Positions 8,760 through 17,256 of a stretch of DNA of 64,000 nt are shown piece by piece. Location of the stretch: contig NZ_CP040442.1 in NCBI RefSeq assembly GCF_015191005.1, positions 3,652,700 through 3,716,699 on the forward strand, given 5' to 3'. Source of the stretch: Kaistella flava (ex Peng et al. 2021) (GTDB lineage Bacteria; Bacteroidota; Bacteroidia; Flavobacteriales; Weeksellaceae). The translations under genes were made by a program, and so were the position numbers. Each line of letters starts with the position of its first letter. Position 1 is the stretch's first letter. The notes under the pieces were generated by a model that was not told the DNA's origin, ran no database searches, and was given only the letters and a program-made list of their open reading frames with translations.

Positions 8760-9842
8760 ATGCCAACAAATAATAAGCAAAACGACGGTTATAAACAGAT
8801 AAGGTCAAAACACCTGTTTTTTAAAATCGCTGAATTATCGCCAGCTTATTTTGCATTGGTAATGGCGACAGGAATTGTTTCTATTGCAGCCCATTTATAC
8901 AATTATATTCTTTTTGCGAAAGCACTTTTTTATATTAATAGCATTGCTTATTTGATAATTTGTATTTTATTTATTTTTCGTTTTATTTATTTTAAAAAGG
9001 AATTTCTATCAGATTTCATGGACGATAGAAAAAATATGGGATTTCTATCTTTCGTTGCTGCAAACTGTATTTTGGGTGGCCAGTTTATTTTGATTGCAAA
9101 TAATTACCACGTTGCGGCATTCTTTCTTATCATAGGTTTGTCATCATGGATTGTTCTTACTTATTCGCTATTTCTCATTCTAATTGAAAAGCGCAATAAA
9201 CCTTCCATAAAAGCAATTAACGGAACATGGTTACTCCTTGTAGTAGCGACTCAGGCGGTTTCTATATTACTCGCTCAGTTAGAAGAATTTCTTCCGTTCT
9301 CACATAATGAAGTACTTTTTTTCTCCTTAATTTTATTTTTGTGCGGTTGTTTATTTTATATCATTTTAATTACGCTCATCATCTATCGACTTATCTTTTT
9401 TGAATTACACGCCGAAGATCTCAGTCCTCCTTTTTGGATCAGTATGGGTGCTGATGCAATTACTGTTTTAGCAGGTTCAACTTTGATACTCAATGCTGAT
9501 AAATGGGAATTGTTAATAGAAATTCTTCCATTTTTGAAAGGCTTTACCTTATTATTCTGGGCAATCGGCACGTGGTGGATTCCACTGATGGTTATGTTAG
9601 GTATTTGGCGACATTTTATAAAAAAAGTTCCCTTAAAATATAATTCTGCATATTGGGGAATGGTCTTTCCTTTGGGAATGTATACTGTTTGTACTTTCCA
9701 ATTATCCCAAGCAGTCGGAGTACCTTTTCTAATGGCGATATCTTCTGTATTTGTATTTTTTGCAATCGGTGTATGGTCAATCGTTTTTATATACTTAATC
9801 TATTCTCTGATTTTTAGTGTCATGCTAAAAAAGAAGCTTTAA
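8760..9842 (+). CDS. TDT-family (TehA-like) transporter
   Basis: A 360-residue membrane protein with about ten hydrophobic helices. The opening AELSPAYFALVMATGIVSIA and the later GMVFPLGMYTVCTFQLSQAVG motif are typical of the tellurite-resistance/dicarboxylate transporter (TDT) family, which includes TehA, Mae1 and the plant anion channel SLAC1. Members export or conduct anions such as malate, sulfite or nitrate. The substrate cannot be read from the sequence, but a sulfite-type role would pair well with the sulfite-oxidase-like enzyme at 303. It begins 35 bp after the NTPase gene and may be in the same transcript. Confidence 0.82.
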   Translation: MPTNNKQNDGYKQIRSKHLFFKIAELSPAYFALVMATGIVSIAAHLYNYILFAKALFYINSIAYLIICILFIFRFIYFKKEFLSDFMDDRKNMGFLSFVAANCILGGQFILIANNYHVAAFFLIIGLSSWIVLTYSLFLILIEKRNKPSIKAINGTWLLLVVATQAVSILLAQLEEFLPFSHNEVLFFSLILFLCGCLFYIILITLIIYRLIFFELHAEDLSPPFWISMGADAITVLAGSTLILNADKWELLIEILPFLKGFTLLFWAIGTWWIPLMVMLGIWRHFIKKVPLKYNSAYWGMVFPLGMYTVCTFQLSQAVGVPFLMAISSVFVFFAIGVWSIVFIYLIYSLIFSVMLKKKL

Positions 9843-10000
9843 AAGGAATAATCGTATGTTTTAATAATGAAAAAAAACACTAAAATTCTTTTTCAAGTGG
9901 GAATAATGTAAGTTATGAATTCGGTTTTGTAATTTTTTTCGCCAACTAAATACTACCTTTATTTCGGTCAATTCTGATTTTAAAAAACTGAAGGTGCTCT

Positions 10001-10017
10001 ACGCAAAGAACACGAAG
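10001..10017 (+). repeat. Possible degenerate single arm of the CACRAA repeat family
   Basis: The stretch ACGCAAAGAACACGAAG resembles one arm of the inverted repeats at 19538 and 50022 (two C-A-C/R-A-A units), but it has one extra base between units and no clean opposing arm. It lies in the gap before ndh, which otherwise shows no recognisable feature. Confidence 0.25.
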
Positions 10018-10111
10018 AAGTGTTTGCATATCCTTTGCAAATACTTAGGTTTTATTGAAAGTCGAACACGCAGTGATATTCTCTTTACAAATAAGATCTA
10101 TACAACTTAAG

Positions 10112-11413
10112 ATGTCAAAAAAAACTAAAATAGTAATTGTCGGTGCGGGCTTTGGCGGTATAGAATTCGTAAAAGCATTGCACAAAAAACCTGTCGAAGT
10201 ACTTTTGATTGACCGTAACAACTACCACAATTTTCAACCTTTAATGTATCAAGTCGCTACAGGTGGACTCGAGCCAAGTAGCATCGCATATCCTGTTCGA
10301 CGTATTTTTATCAATTATAAAAATTTCAGTTTCCGAATGGCTGAAGTTTTGCAGGTTGATATTACGAAAAATCAGTTATTGACTTCCATTGGCACAATTG
10401 ACTTTGACTTTCTCGTTATTGCTTCCGGAAGTGAAAATAATTTTTTCAATTTTGATCCAGTTAAAGACGAATTACTTCCTTTAAAATCGGTGCCTGACTC
10501 TTTGAAATTAAGAAATCATATTTTTCAAAATTTTGAACGGGCGATGGCCAGTGATGAAAAAGAATCTGTAGAAAAATATATGAATATTGCTGTGGTGGGT
10601 GGTGGACCAGCTGGACTCGAGTTAGCCGGAGCTTTAGCAGAAATGAAAAGATATATCATTCCCAAAGAATTTCCTGGCTTGGATCTTTCTAAGATGAGCA
10701 TTCATATTTATGAATCAGGTGCTGAATTACTCGGAAATATGTCGACCGAAGCATCTGCGAAAAGTCTCGAGTATCTAAAAGCTTTGGGCGTAAATGTATT
10801 TCTGAAAACAAGAGTTAAAAGTTATGACGGCAGCACCATCGAACTGGATAATGGCACTCGTTTTACAACCGATTCTGTAATTTGGTCAGCAGGCGTTAAA
10901 GGTTCACCAATTAAAGGATTGCCTGAAACTACAATTCTAAATGGAAATCGCATCGCAGTCAATGAATTCAATCAGGTAATAGACACTGAAAATATTTTTG
11001 CCATTGGCGATGTTGCTGCATATATTACCACTGAAAATCCTAAAGGACTCCCAATGTTAGCACCTGTCGCGCAACAACAGGGAGAGTTTTTGGCCGAAAA
11101 TATTTTAAGAAAAATCAAAAGCGAACCGATGGAACCATTTCAATATCGAAATAAAGGAGTAATGGCGACAATAGGTCGAAATAAAGCGGTGGTCGATTTG
11201 CCTCACTATAAGTTTCAGGGCATTTTTGCCTGGTTTATATGGATGTTTGTTCATATTTTGTCCTTAGCAGGCTACCGAAATAAAATCATCACTTTTATTG
11301 ATTGGTTCATCAATTATTTCAGTTATGCCAGACCTTTAGGCGTTATCTTAATTTCTACAAAAGCCAAAGACACCAAAGAAAATAAAGTAAAAATGGAAGA
11401 AGAAAAAGTATAA
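10112..11413 (+). CDS. ndh: Type II NADH:quinone oxidoreductase (NDH-2-like FAD enzyme)
   Basis: About 433 residues. A membrane-bound flavoprotein that oxidises NADH and reduces quinone without pumping protons. It has two Rossmann motifs: VIVGAGFGGIEFVKAL near the N-terminus for FAD and VVGGGPAGLELAGALAEM at about 165-182 for NAD(P)H. The FAD-binding GDVAA motif appears as FAIGDVAAY. The C-terminal helices (WFIWMFVHILSLAGYRNK) are typical for membrane attachment in NDH-2. A longer frame starts at TTG 10055, but the ATG at 10112 (MSKKTKIVIVGAG) places the first beta strand correctly. It is 3 bp from transketolase, so this respiratory enzyme is co-transcribed with the pentose phosphate genes. 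Confidence 0.85.
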   Translation: MSKKTKIVIVGAGFGGIEFVKALHKKPVEVLLIDRNNYHNFQPLMYQVATGGLEPSSIAYPVRRIFINYKNFSFRMAEVLQVDITKNQLLTSIGTIDFDFLVIASGSENNFFNFDPVKDELLPLKSVPDSLKLRNHIFQNFERAMASDEKESVEKYMNIAVVGGGPAGLELAGALAEMKRYIIPKEFPGLDLSKMSIHIYESGAELLGNMSTEASAKSLEYLKALGVNVFLKTRVKSYDGSTIELDNGTRFTTDSVIWSAGVKGSPIKGLPETTILNGNRIAVNEFNQVIDTENIFAIGDVAAYITTENPKGLPMLAPVAQQQGEFLAENILRKIKSEPMEPFQYRNKGVMATIGRNKAVVDLPHYKFQGIFAWFIWMFVHILSLAGYRNKIITFIDWFINYFSYARPLGVILISTKAKDTKENKVKMEEEKV

Positions 11414-11416
11414 AAA

Positions 11417-13426
11417 ATGGAAACGAAAAATTTAATTCAGAAAAGTATTGATACCGTAAGAGTTTTATCCGCGGACGCCGTTCAGAAAGCAGATTCCGGA
11501 CATCCGGGAACACCGATGGCTTTGGCACCGTTAGGTCATATTTTGTGGTCAGAGGTCCTGCATTATAATCCGAAAAATCCGGATTGGGTCAATCGTGACC
11601 GATTTGTGCTTTCTTGCGGACACGCTTGTATGTTGCAATACAGTTATTTATACTTGACCGGATATAAAATTTCGCTCGATGATATTAAAAAATTTAGACA
11701 ACTTCACAGCATTACGGCGGGTCATCCCGAATATCGACTCACTCCCGGAATTGAAGTAACCACCGGTCCTTTGGGTCAGGGTTTTGCCAATGGAGTAGGA
11801 ATGGCGATTGCTGAGCAATATATGGCAGCGCGGTATAATCAACCTGATTTCAATATTTTCGATTATCATATTTATGCGATTTGCAGCGATGGTGATTTAA
11901 TGGAAGGTGTTTCCGCCGAAGCCGCTTCTCTCGCTGGTCATCTTAGACTCGGAAATTTAATTTATTTCTACGACAGCAACCATATCACCATCGAAGGTGA
12001 TACTGATCTGGCTTTTGATGAAGATGTTTCCAAACGTTTTGAAGCTTACGGTTGGCATGTTCAAAATTTACCGGATATCAATGATTTGGAAGCGGTTAAA
12101 AAAGCAATTAAAAATGCCAAGAACGAAACCGACCGTCCTTCCTTAATAAAAGTCCGCAGCATTATTGGTTACGGTAGTCCTAATAAACACAACACTTCAG
12201 CCGCGCACGGTTCACCTTTGGGTAAAGACGAGGTGCGTTTGGTGAAAGAAAATTTCGGATTTGATCCCGATAAAGATTTCGTCGTTCCTGAAGAAGTTTT
12301 AGATTTTTATCGAAAAGCCGGAAAGAAATCTGCTAAAAAAGAAGAAGATTGGAATGAGCTTTATAAAAATTATAAGAAACGCCATCCTAATCTTGCTAAA
12401 GAATATGAAGACATTACAGGAGGGAAACTTCCTGAAGGTTGGGAGAAAAAACTTCCAGTATTTGAAGCCGGAACAGAGTTAGCAACTCGGAAAGCTTCAG
12501 GCAAAACCTTAAACGCTATTGCTGAATTTTTGCCACAATTGATTGGTGGTTCAGCTGATCTTGCGCCGTCAACAGATACGAATCTTGATGCTTATCCATC
12601 ATTTTCGCCAAAGCATCGTGATGGGCGTAACTTCCATTTTGGAATCCGCGAACATTCAATGGGTGCAGTTTTGAACGGAATGGTACTGAGTAATTATCTG
12701 ATTCCATATGGTGCGACATTTTTGATTTTTTCTGATTATATGCGTCCGCCACTTCGATTGGCAGCCATTATGAAAATCCGTCAAATTATGGTTTTCACCC
12801 ACGACAGTATCGCTTTGGGCGAAGATGGAACGACGCACCAACCTGTTGAGCAATTGATTGGATTACGATCGGTTCCAAATATGACCGTAATTCGTCCGGC
12901 TGATGCAAACGAAACTGCACAAGCTTGGCGTGTTGCCATCGAACATAAAGATGGTCCTGTAGCAATTGCTTTAACGCGCCAGGGAATTCCAATTATCGAT
13001 CAGAAGAAATATGCCAAAGCAAAAAACCTGGAGAAAGGAGCTTACATACTTTCAGATTCTGAGGGCGAACCAGATTTAATTCTAATGGCGAGCGGCTCAG
13101 AAGTTCAATTGATTTTGGCTGCTCAGGAAGAATTAATGAAAAATAATATTAAAGCTAGAGTAGTTAGCATGCCATGTTGGAATTTATTTGATCAACAAAA
13201 TGCCGCCTATAAAGAAAAAGTATTTCCAAAAAATATTCGAAAACGATTGGCTGTTGAAGCAGGCTCTTCTATTGGTTGGATGAAATACACAACCGACGAT
13301 GGTGACGTCATCGGCATCGATAAATTTGGTGAATCAGCACCGGGCGAAGAAGTAATGAAAGAATACGGCTTCACCGTAGAAAACGTAATGAAAAGAGCAC
13401 ATGCTTTGCTTTCTAAAAAAGACTAA
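11417..13426 (+). CDS. tkt: Transketolase
   Basis: 669 residues, the full length of bacterial transketolase. A thiamine diphosphate enzyme that moves two-carbon units between ketose and aldose phosphates in the non-oxidative pentose phosphate pathway. The ThDP/Mg motif is GDGDLMEG followed by the YDSNHITIEG segment. Also present are GHPGTPMALAPLGHILW near the N-terminus, the catalytic-Glu region FGIREHSMG, and THDSIALGEDGTTHQPVEQL. It starts 3 bp after ndh and is 22 bp from rpiB. It could be an operon-borne paralogue of a housekeeping copy elsewhere. Confidence 0.95.
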   Translation: METKNLIQKSIDTVRVLSADAVQKADSGHPGTPMALAPLGHILWSEVLHYNPKNPDWVNRDRFVLSCGHACMLQYSYLYLTGYKISLDDIKKFRQLHSITAGHPEYRLTPGIEVTTGPLGQGFANGVGMAIAEQYMAARYNQPDFNIFDYHIYAICSDGDLMEGVSAEAASLAGHLRLGNLIYFYDSNHITIEGDTDLAFDEDVSKRFEAYGWHVQNLPDINDLEAVKKAIKNAKNETDRPSLIKVRSIIGYGSPNKHNTSAAHGSPLGKDEVRLVKENFGFDPDKDFVVPEEVLDFYRKAGKKSAKKEEDWNELYKNYKKRHPNLAKEYEDITGGKLPEGWEKKLPVFEAGTELATRKASGKTLNAIAEFLPQLIGGSADLAPSTDTNLDAYPSFSPKHRDGRNFHFGIREHSMGAVLNGMVLSNYLIPYGATFLIFSDYMRPPLRLAAIMKIRQIMVFTHDSIALGEDGTTHQPVEQLIGLRSVPNMTVIRPADANETAQAWRVAIEHKDGPVAIALTRQGIPIIDQKKYAKAKNLEKGAYILSDSEGEPDLILMASGSEVQLILAAQEELMKNNIKARVVSMPCWNLFDQQNAAYKEKVFPKNIRKRLAVEAGSSIGWMKYTTDDGDVIGIDKFGESAPGEEVMKEYGFTVENVMKRAHALLSKKD

Positions 13427-13448
13427 GGCTCATTAAATTTAATTAAAA

Positions 13449-13913
13449 ATGTCCACAGAACCATTAATAAAAATAGGCATTTGCGCAGACCACGGCGGAT
13501 TTGAACTTAAAGAAAGAATAATATCTTTTTTAATTGAAAACAAATTTCAACCTATTGATTTTGGAGCGAAGGAATTAAACAATGCGGATGATTTTCCAGA
13601 CTTTGTTATTCCTTTAGCCAAAGCAGTCGCTGCTGGAGAAGTTTTTCGGGGTATTGCTATTTGTGGAAGTGGAGTCGGCGCGTGTATTGCTGCTAATAAA
13701 GTTTCCGGCGTGAGAGCAGCTTTGATCGTAGATTATTTCTCAGCGCATCAAGGTGTTGAAGATGATGATATGAATTTAATTTGTCTCGGAGGTCGCGTTA
13801 CGGGATATGCCAGTGCAGAAGAGTTGGTTTTAGCTTTTTTAAATGCAAAATTTATTGGAGCAGAAAGACACATTCGTCGATTAAAAAAAATTCAGGACTT
13901 AGAAAATAATTAG
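13449..13913 (+). CDS. rpiB: Ribose-5-phosphate isomerase B
   Basis: 154 residues, RpiB/LacAB family. It interconverts ribose-5-phosphate and ribulose-5-phosphate. Seen: GICADHGGFELKERI at the N-terminus, the catalytic-cysteine loop AICGSGVGACIAANK, and the phosphate-binding DDMNLICLGGRV segment with preceding His. It sits between transketolase and transaldolase. Some RpiB proteins also act on allose-6-phosphate, but no allose genes are present, so the pentose role is the natural one. Confidence 0.93.
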   Translation: MSTEPLIKIGICADHGGFELKERIISFLIENKFQPIDFGAKELNNADDFPDFVIPLAKAVAAGEVFRGIAICGSGVGACIAANKVSGVRAALIVDYFSAHQGVEDDDMNLICLGGRVTGYASAEELVLAFLNAKFIGAERHIRRLKKIQDLENN

Positions 13914-13972
13914 TGAAAAGCTCGTCGTTTTAGGATACGCTTTTCGAGGAATTAACTTTTAAAATAAACAAA

Positions 13973-15061
13973 ATGAATCCTTTAAATCAAATACGAAAAA
14001 TGGATCAGAGCATATGGCTCGATTTGCTCGATCGCGAAATCATGGACTCCGGAAAATTACAAGATCTCATTGATAATGACGATCTGCGTGGTCTGACTTC
14101 AAATCCTTCTATTTTTGAAAAAGCCATCAGTGGCAGTTCAGATTATGATGAAGATATCGTCATCCTCTCTAAAAAAGAAGATACTAATCCGGCCATTTTT
14201 TTCGATTTAGCCATAGCCGATATTCAACGGGCAGCCGATTTATTTAAACCAGTTTATGAGACAACCAACGGTACAGACGGTTTCGTAAGTTTAGAAGTTT
14301 CTCCTTATTTAGCAAGAGATACAGATGCAACAATTGAGCAGGCGAGAGATTTATGGACGAGAGTAAATCGAAAAAATGTGATGATCAAAATCCCGGGAAC
14401 CAAAGAAGGTTTAGTAGCAATTCGGGAATGTTTACGGGAAGGAATCAATATTAATATAACGCTGCTTTTTGGACTTCCACGCTATCGGGAAATTACTGAA
14501 GCATTTATGGGTGGACTGGAAGATCGCTTAAAAGAAGGCAATTCTATTAAGGGAATTTCTTCTGTGGCAAGTTTCTTTCTAAGCCGAATTGATGTGATGG
14601 TCGATCCAATGTTGAAGGAAAAAAACGAAAATAATTTAGTAGGAAAAATAGCAATTGCCTGTGCCAAAAAAGCATATCAAATCTATCTGGAAATGATTTC
14701 AAGCGAACGTTTTAAAAAATTAGAAGAAAACGGAGCGCAAAAACAACGCGTTCTTTGGGCAAGTACGGGCACAAAAGATCCTTCCTTCAGTGATGTCTTA
14801 TATGTAGAAGCTCTGATTGGAAAAGAAACCATCAATACTTTACCGATGGAAACTCTCGACGCATTTCGTGATCATGGAAAAGTAGCTGAAACTTTGACTG
14901 AAAATGTAGATGATGCTGACAAAGCAATGGAAGATTTGGAGAAAACAGGAATTGATATTGATAAAATTACTCAAAAACTCGAAAACGAAGGAATAGAAAA
15001 ATTTAATCAAGCCTATGATAAGTTGATCAAAAGTATTGATGAAAAAAAACGCAAACTTTAA
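13973..15061 (+). CDS. tal: Transaldolase, long (about 360-residue) type
   Basis: 362 residues. It transfers a dihydroxyacetone unit between sugar phosphates through a Schiff-base lysine. Evidence: RGLTSNPSIFEKAI near the N-terminus, the active-site strand KNVMIKIPGTKEGL, and INITLLFGLPRYREI. The length matches the longer subfamily that in some bacteria is fused to glucose-6-phosphate isomerase; here Pgi is a separate gene 4.7 kb downstream. A HAD phosphatase gene starts 3 bp after its stop. Confidence 0.94.
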   Translation: MNPLNQIRKMDQSIWLDLLDREIMDSGKLQDLIDNDDLRGLTSNPSIFEKAISGSSDYDEDIVILSKKEDTNPAIFFDLAIADIQRAADLFKPVYETTNGTDGFVSLEVSPYLARDTDATIEQARDLWTRVNRKNVMIKIPGTKEGLVAIRECLREGININITLLFGLPRYREITEAFMGGLEDRLKEGNSIKGISSVASFFLSRIDVMVDPMLKEKNENNLVGKIAIACAKKAYQIYLEMISSERFKKLEENGAQKQRVLWASTGTKDPSFSDVLYVEALIGKETINTLPMETLDAFRDHGKVAETLTENVDDADKAMEDLEKTGIDIDKITQKLENEGIEKFNQAYDKLIKSIDEKKRKL

Positions 15062-15064
15062 CCC

Positions 15065-15685
15065 ATGATTGATTTTGATAGAGCTAAAATTAAAGTAGTG
15101 TTTATGGACATTGGTGGCGTAATGCTAACTAATGGTTGGGATCATGAATCACGGGCAAAGGCCGCAGAAGTTTTTGGTTTTGATTATAATGAAATGAATA
15201 TTCTGCACAATTTCATTTACAATGTTTTTGAGATTGGCAGTATTTCTTTAGATGAATATCTGGATACAGTTGTATTTGAAAGTCCCAAAGATTTTAGCAA
15301 AGAGGATTTTAAAAAGTTTATGTATTCCCAATCAGTAGAATTACCGCAGATGTTACCTTGGCTTAAAAGTTGGAAAAGGCAAACTGATTTACCTGTGTTT
15401 GCCATCAGCAATGAAAATCGGGAACTTAATGATTATCGGATTCAGACTTTTAATTTGCACGAATTGTTTGATGGATTCTTTTCTTCCTGTTATGTCGGTT
15501 ATCGGAAACCAGATCCGCGGATTTTTAAAACTGCTTTAGAAATTACGCAGGTCAAACCTGACGAATGTATTTATTTTGACGATCGTCCGATGTTAGTTAA
15601 TGCCGCAAAAAAACTGGGAATGAATAGTTTTCTGCATCAGGATTTTGAATCGACGAAAAACATTCTCGAACATTTTATAAGATAA
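15065..15685 (+). CDS. HAD-family phosphatase
   Basis: 206 residues, class IA HAD hydrolase. Motif I is FMDIGGVML (nucleophile Asp; the usual second Asp is Gly, as in YihX-like members), motif II FAISN, the lysine motif VGYRKPDPRIF, and motif IV IYFDDRPMLV. Such enzymes dephosphorylate sugar phosphates or nucleotides with broad specificity. It is 3 bp after tal and inside the pentose phosphate cluster, so a sugar-phosphate substrate or housekeeping of a pathway by-product is plausible. YihX of E. coli acts on glucose-1-phosphate, which the upstream GlgP would make; this link is only inference. Confidence 0.82.
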   Translation: MIDFDRAKIKVVFMDIGGVMLTNGWDHESRAKAAEVFGFDYNEMNILHNFIYNVFEIGSISLDEYLDTVVFESPKDFSKEDFKKFMYSQSVELPQMLPWLKSWKRQTDLPVFAISNENRELNDYRIQTFNLHELFDGFFSSCYVGYRKPDPRIFKTALEITQVKPDECIYFDDRPMLVNAAKKLGMNSFLHQDFESTKNILEHFIR

Positions 15686-15782
15686 TAATAGGATGGAATA
15701 AGTATAAGTTTAATTAAATTTTTAACAAAATTGAGACAATGCAAATTTCTTCTTATCAATAAAAAACTATAAGTATCAAATT

Positions 15783-17210
15783 ATGAAACACGAAAATATA
15801 AATCAAAGCTCTTTCGGAATGATTGGCCTCGGAACAATGGGTTCTAACCTTTTACAAAATATTGCTGACCACGGATACAGCTGTTCCGGATATGACAATG
15901 ATCCTAAAAAAGTCGATACCGTTAATAAATTAGGTAACGATAATATTCATGCTTTTTCAGATATTAAGGATTTTGTTCAAAATTTAAAAAGTCCTAAAAT
16001 CGTGATGATGTTAGTTCCCGCCGGGAAAATTGTTGATTCTGTGATTGCAGAATTACTGCAGGTTATGGACAAAGGAGATATTATTATCGATGGTGGAAAT
16101 TCACATTTTACAGATACGGAAAAGCGTTTTGAAGATTTAGAAAAAAAAGGATATCACTTCGTTGGAATGGGTGTTTCTGGTGGTGAAGAAGGCGCAAGAA
16201 AAGGACCGAGCATGATGCCTGGCGGAGATAAAAAAGCTTATGAAACCATAAAACCTATTCTGGAGAAAATCGCTGCGCATGTCAATGGTGCACCTACTGT
16301 TGCCTACATGGGCGAACGTTCTGCCGGACATTTCGTGAAAATGGTACACAACGGAATTGAATATGCTTTAATGCAACTCATTTCTGAAACCTACGAATTC
16401 ATGAAAAGTGGACTTCAAATGGATGATAAAGAAATACATGACGTTTTTAAAAAATGGAATGAAGGTCGTTTAAAATCCTACCTCATCGAAATTACACGTG
16501 ATATTTTTGCCTACAAAAAAAAGGGAGAAGACCATCTTTTCTTTAACGATATTAAAGATGAAGCAAAAGCAAAAGGAACAGGGAAATGGACTTCGCAAGC
16601 AGCCATGGATTTAGCTGTTCCCGTGCCGATGATCGATATTGCTGTTTCGATGCGTGATCTTTCAAAATACAAAGAGCTCCGAACTGAAGCTTCAAAATTA
16701 TATCCAGATGCTACGAAATCCGATTTAAAAGATAAAACTGAGTCTATAGAAAAATTAGAGCAGGCGTTTTATTTTTCGATGGTTTCCGCTTATGCGCAAG
16801 GAATGCATTTGCTCGATCAGGCTAATGTAGAATTTAAATATAATCTGAACTTAGATGTAATTGCAAAAATCTGGCGTGGCGGCTGTATTATCCGTTCAGA
16901 ATTTTTAGAAGACATTTATGCAGCCTACAAGAACAATCCAAAATTGGCTCATTTGTTTTTGGATGATTCCATTCACAAAAGTCTTGTTAAAAGTATTCCC
17001 GGAATTAGAAATGTTGTTTCAGAAGCGGTTCTTAGTGGAATCGCAGTTCCAACTTATTCAGTTGCTTTAAGTTATTTTGATAATGTTAGAAGTGAAGAAA
17101 TGCCGGCAAATCTCATTCAGGCGCAACGTGATTTTTTTGGTTCGCATACGTACGAACTTAAAGGGAAAGAAGGCGTTTTCCATACCGATTGGGAAGATCC
17201 AAATCATTGA
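15783..17210 (+). CDS. gnd: 6-phosphogluconate dehydrogenase, decarboxylating
   Basis: 475 residues. It oxidises 6-phosphogluconate to ribulose-5-phosphate and CO2 with NADP. The Rossmann motif GLGTMGSNLLQNIADHGY is followed by IIDGGNSHF, the substrate loop GVSGGEEGARKGPSMMPGG, and the catalytic lysine region FVKMVHNGIEYALMQLISE. The length is typical of the dimeric long form. A gap of about 100 bp separates it from the HAD gene, and zwf follows after 46 bp. The first two steps of the oxidative branch (zwf, pgl) follow it directly. Confidence 0.96.
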   Translation: MKHENINQSSFGMIGLGTMGSNLLQNIADHGYSCSGYDNDPKKVDTVNKLGNDNIHAFSDIKDFVQNLKSPKIVMMLVPAGKIVDSVIAELLQVMDKGDIIIDGGNSHFTDTEKRFEDLEKKGYHFVGMGVSGGEEGARKGPSMMPGGDKKAYETIKPILEKIAAHVNGAPTVAYMGERSAGHFVKMVHNGIEYALMQLISETYEFMKSGLQMDDKEIHDVFKKWNEGRLKSYLIEITRDIFAYKKKGEDHLFFNDIKDEAKAKGTGKWTSQAAMDLAVPVPMIDIAVSMRDLSKYKELRTEASKLYPDATKSDLKDKTESIEKLEQAFYFSMVSAYAQGMHLLDQANVEFKYNLNLDVIAKIWRGGCIIRSEFLEDIYAAYKNNPKLAHLFLDDSIHKSLVKSIPGIRNVVSEAVLSGIAVPTYSVALSYFDNVRSEEMPANLIQAQRDFFGSHTYELKGKEGVFHTDWEDPNH

Positions 17211-17256
17211 GAATAAATCTTTTCATCAAACCAAAGATTCAAAAAAAATAAAAGAC

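Noticed and set aside
17077..17256. 60-codon extension of zwf into gnd
   Set aside because: It runs through gnd in another frame, and the family alignment begins at the ATG at 17257.
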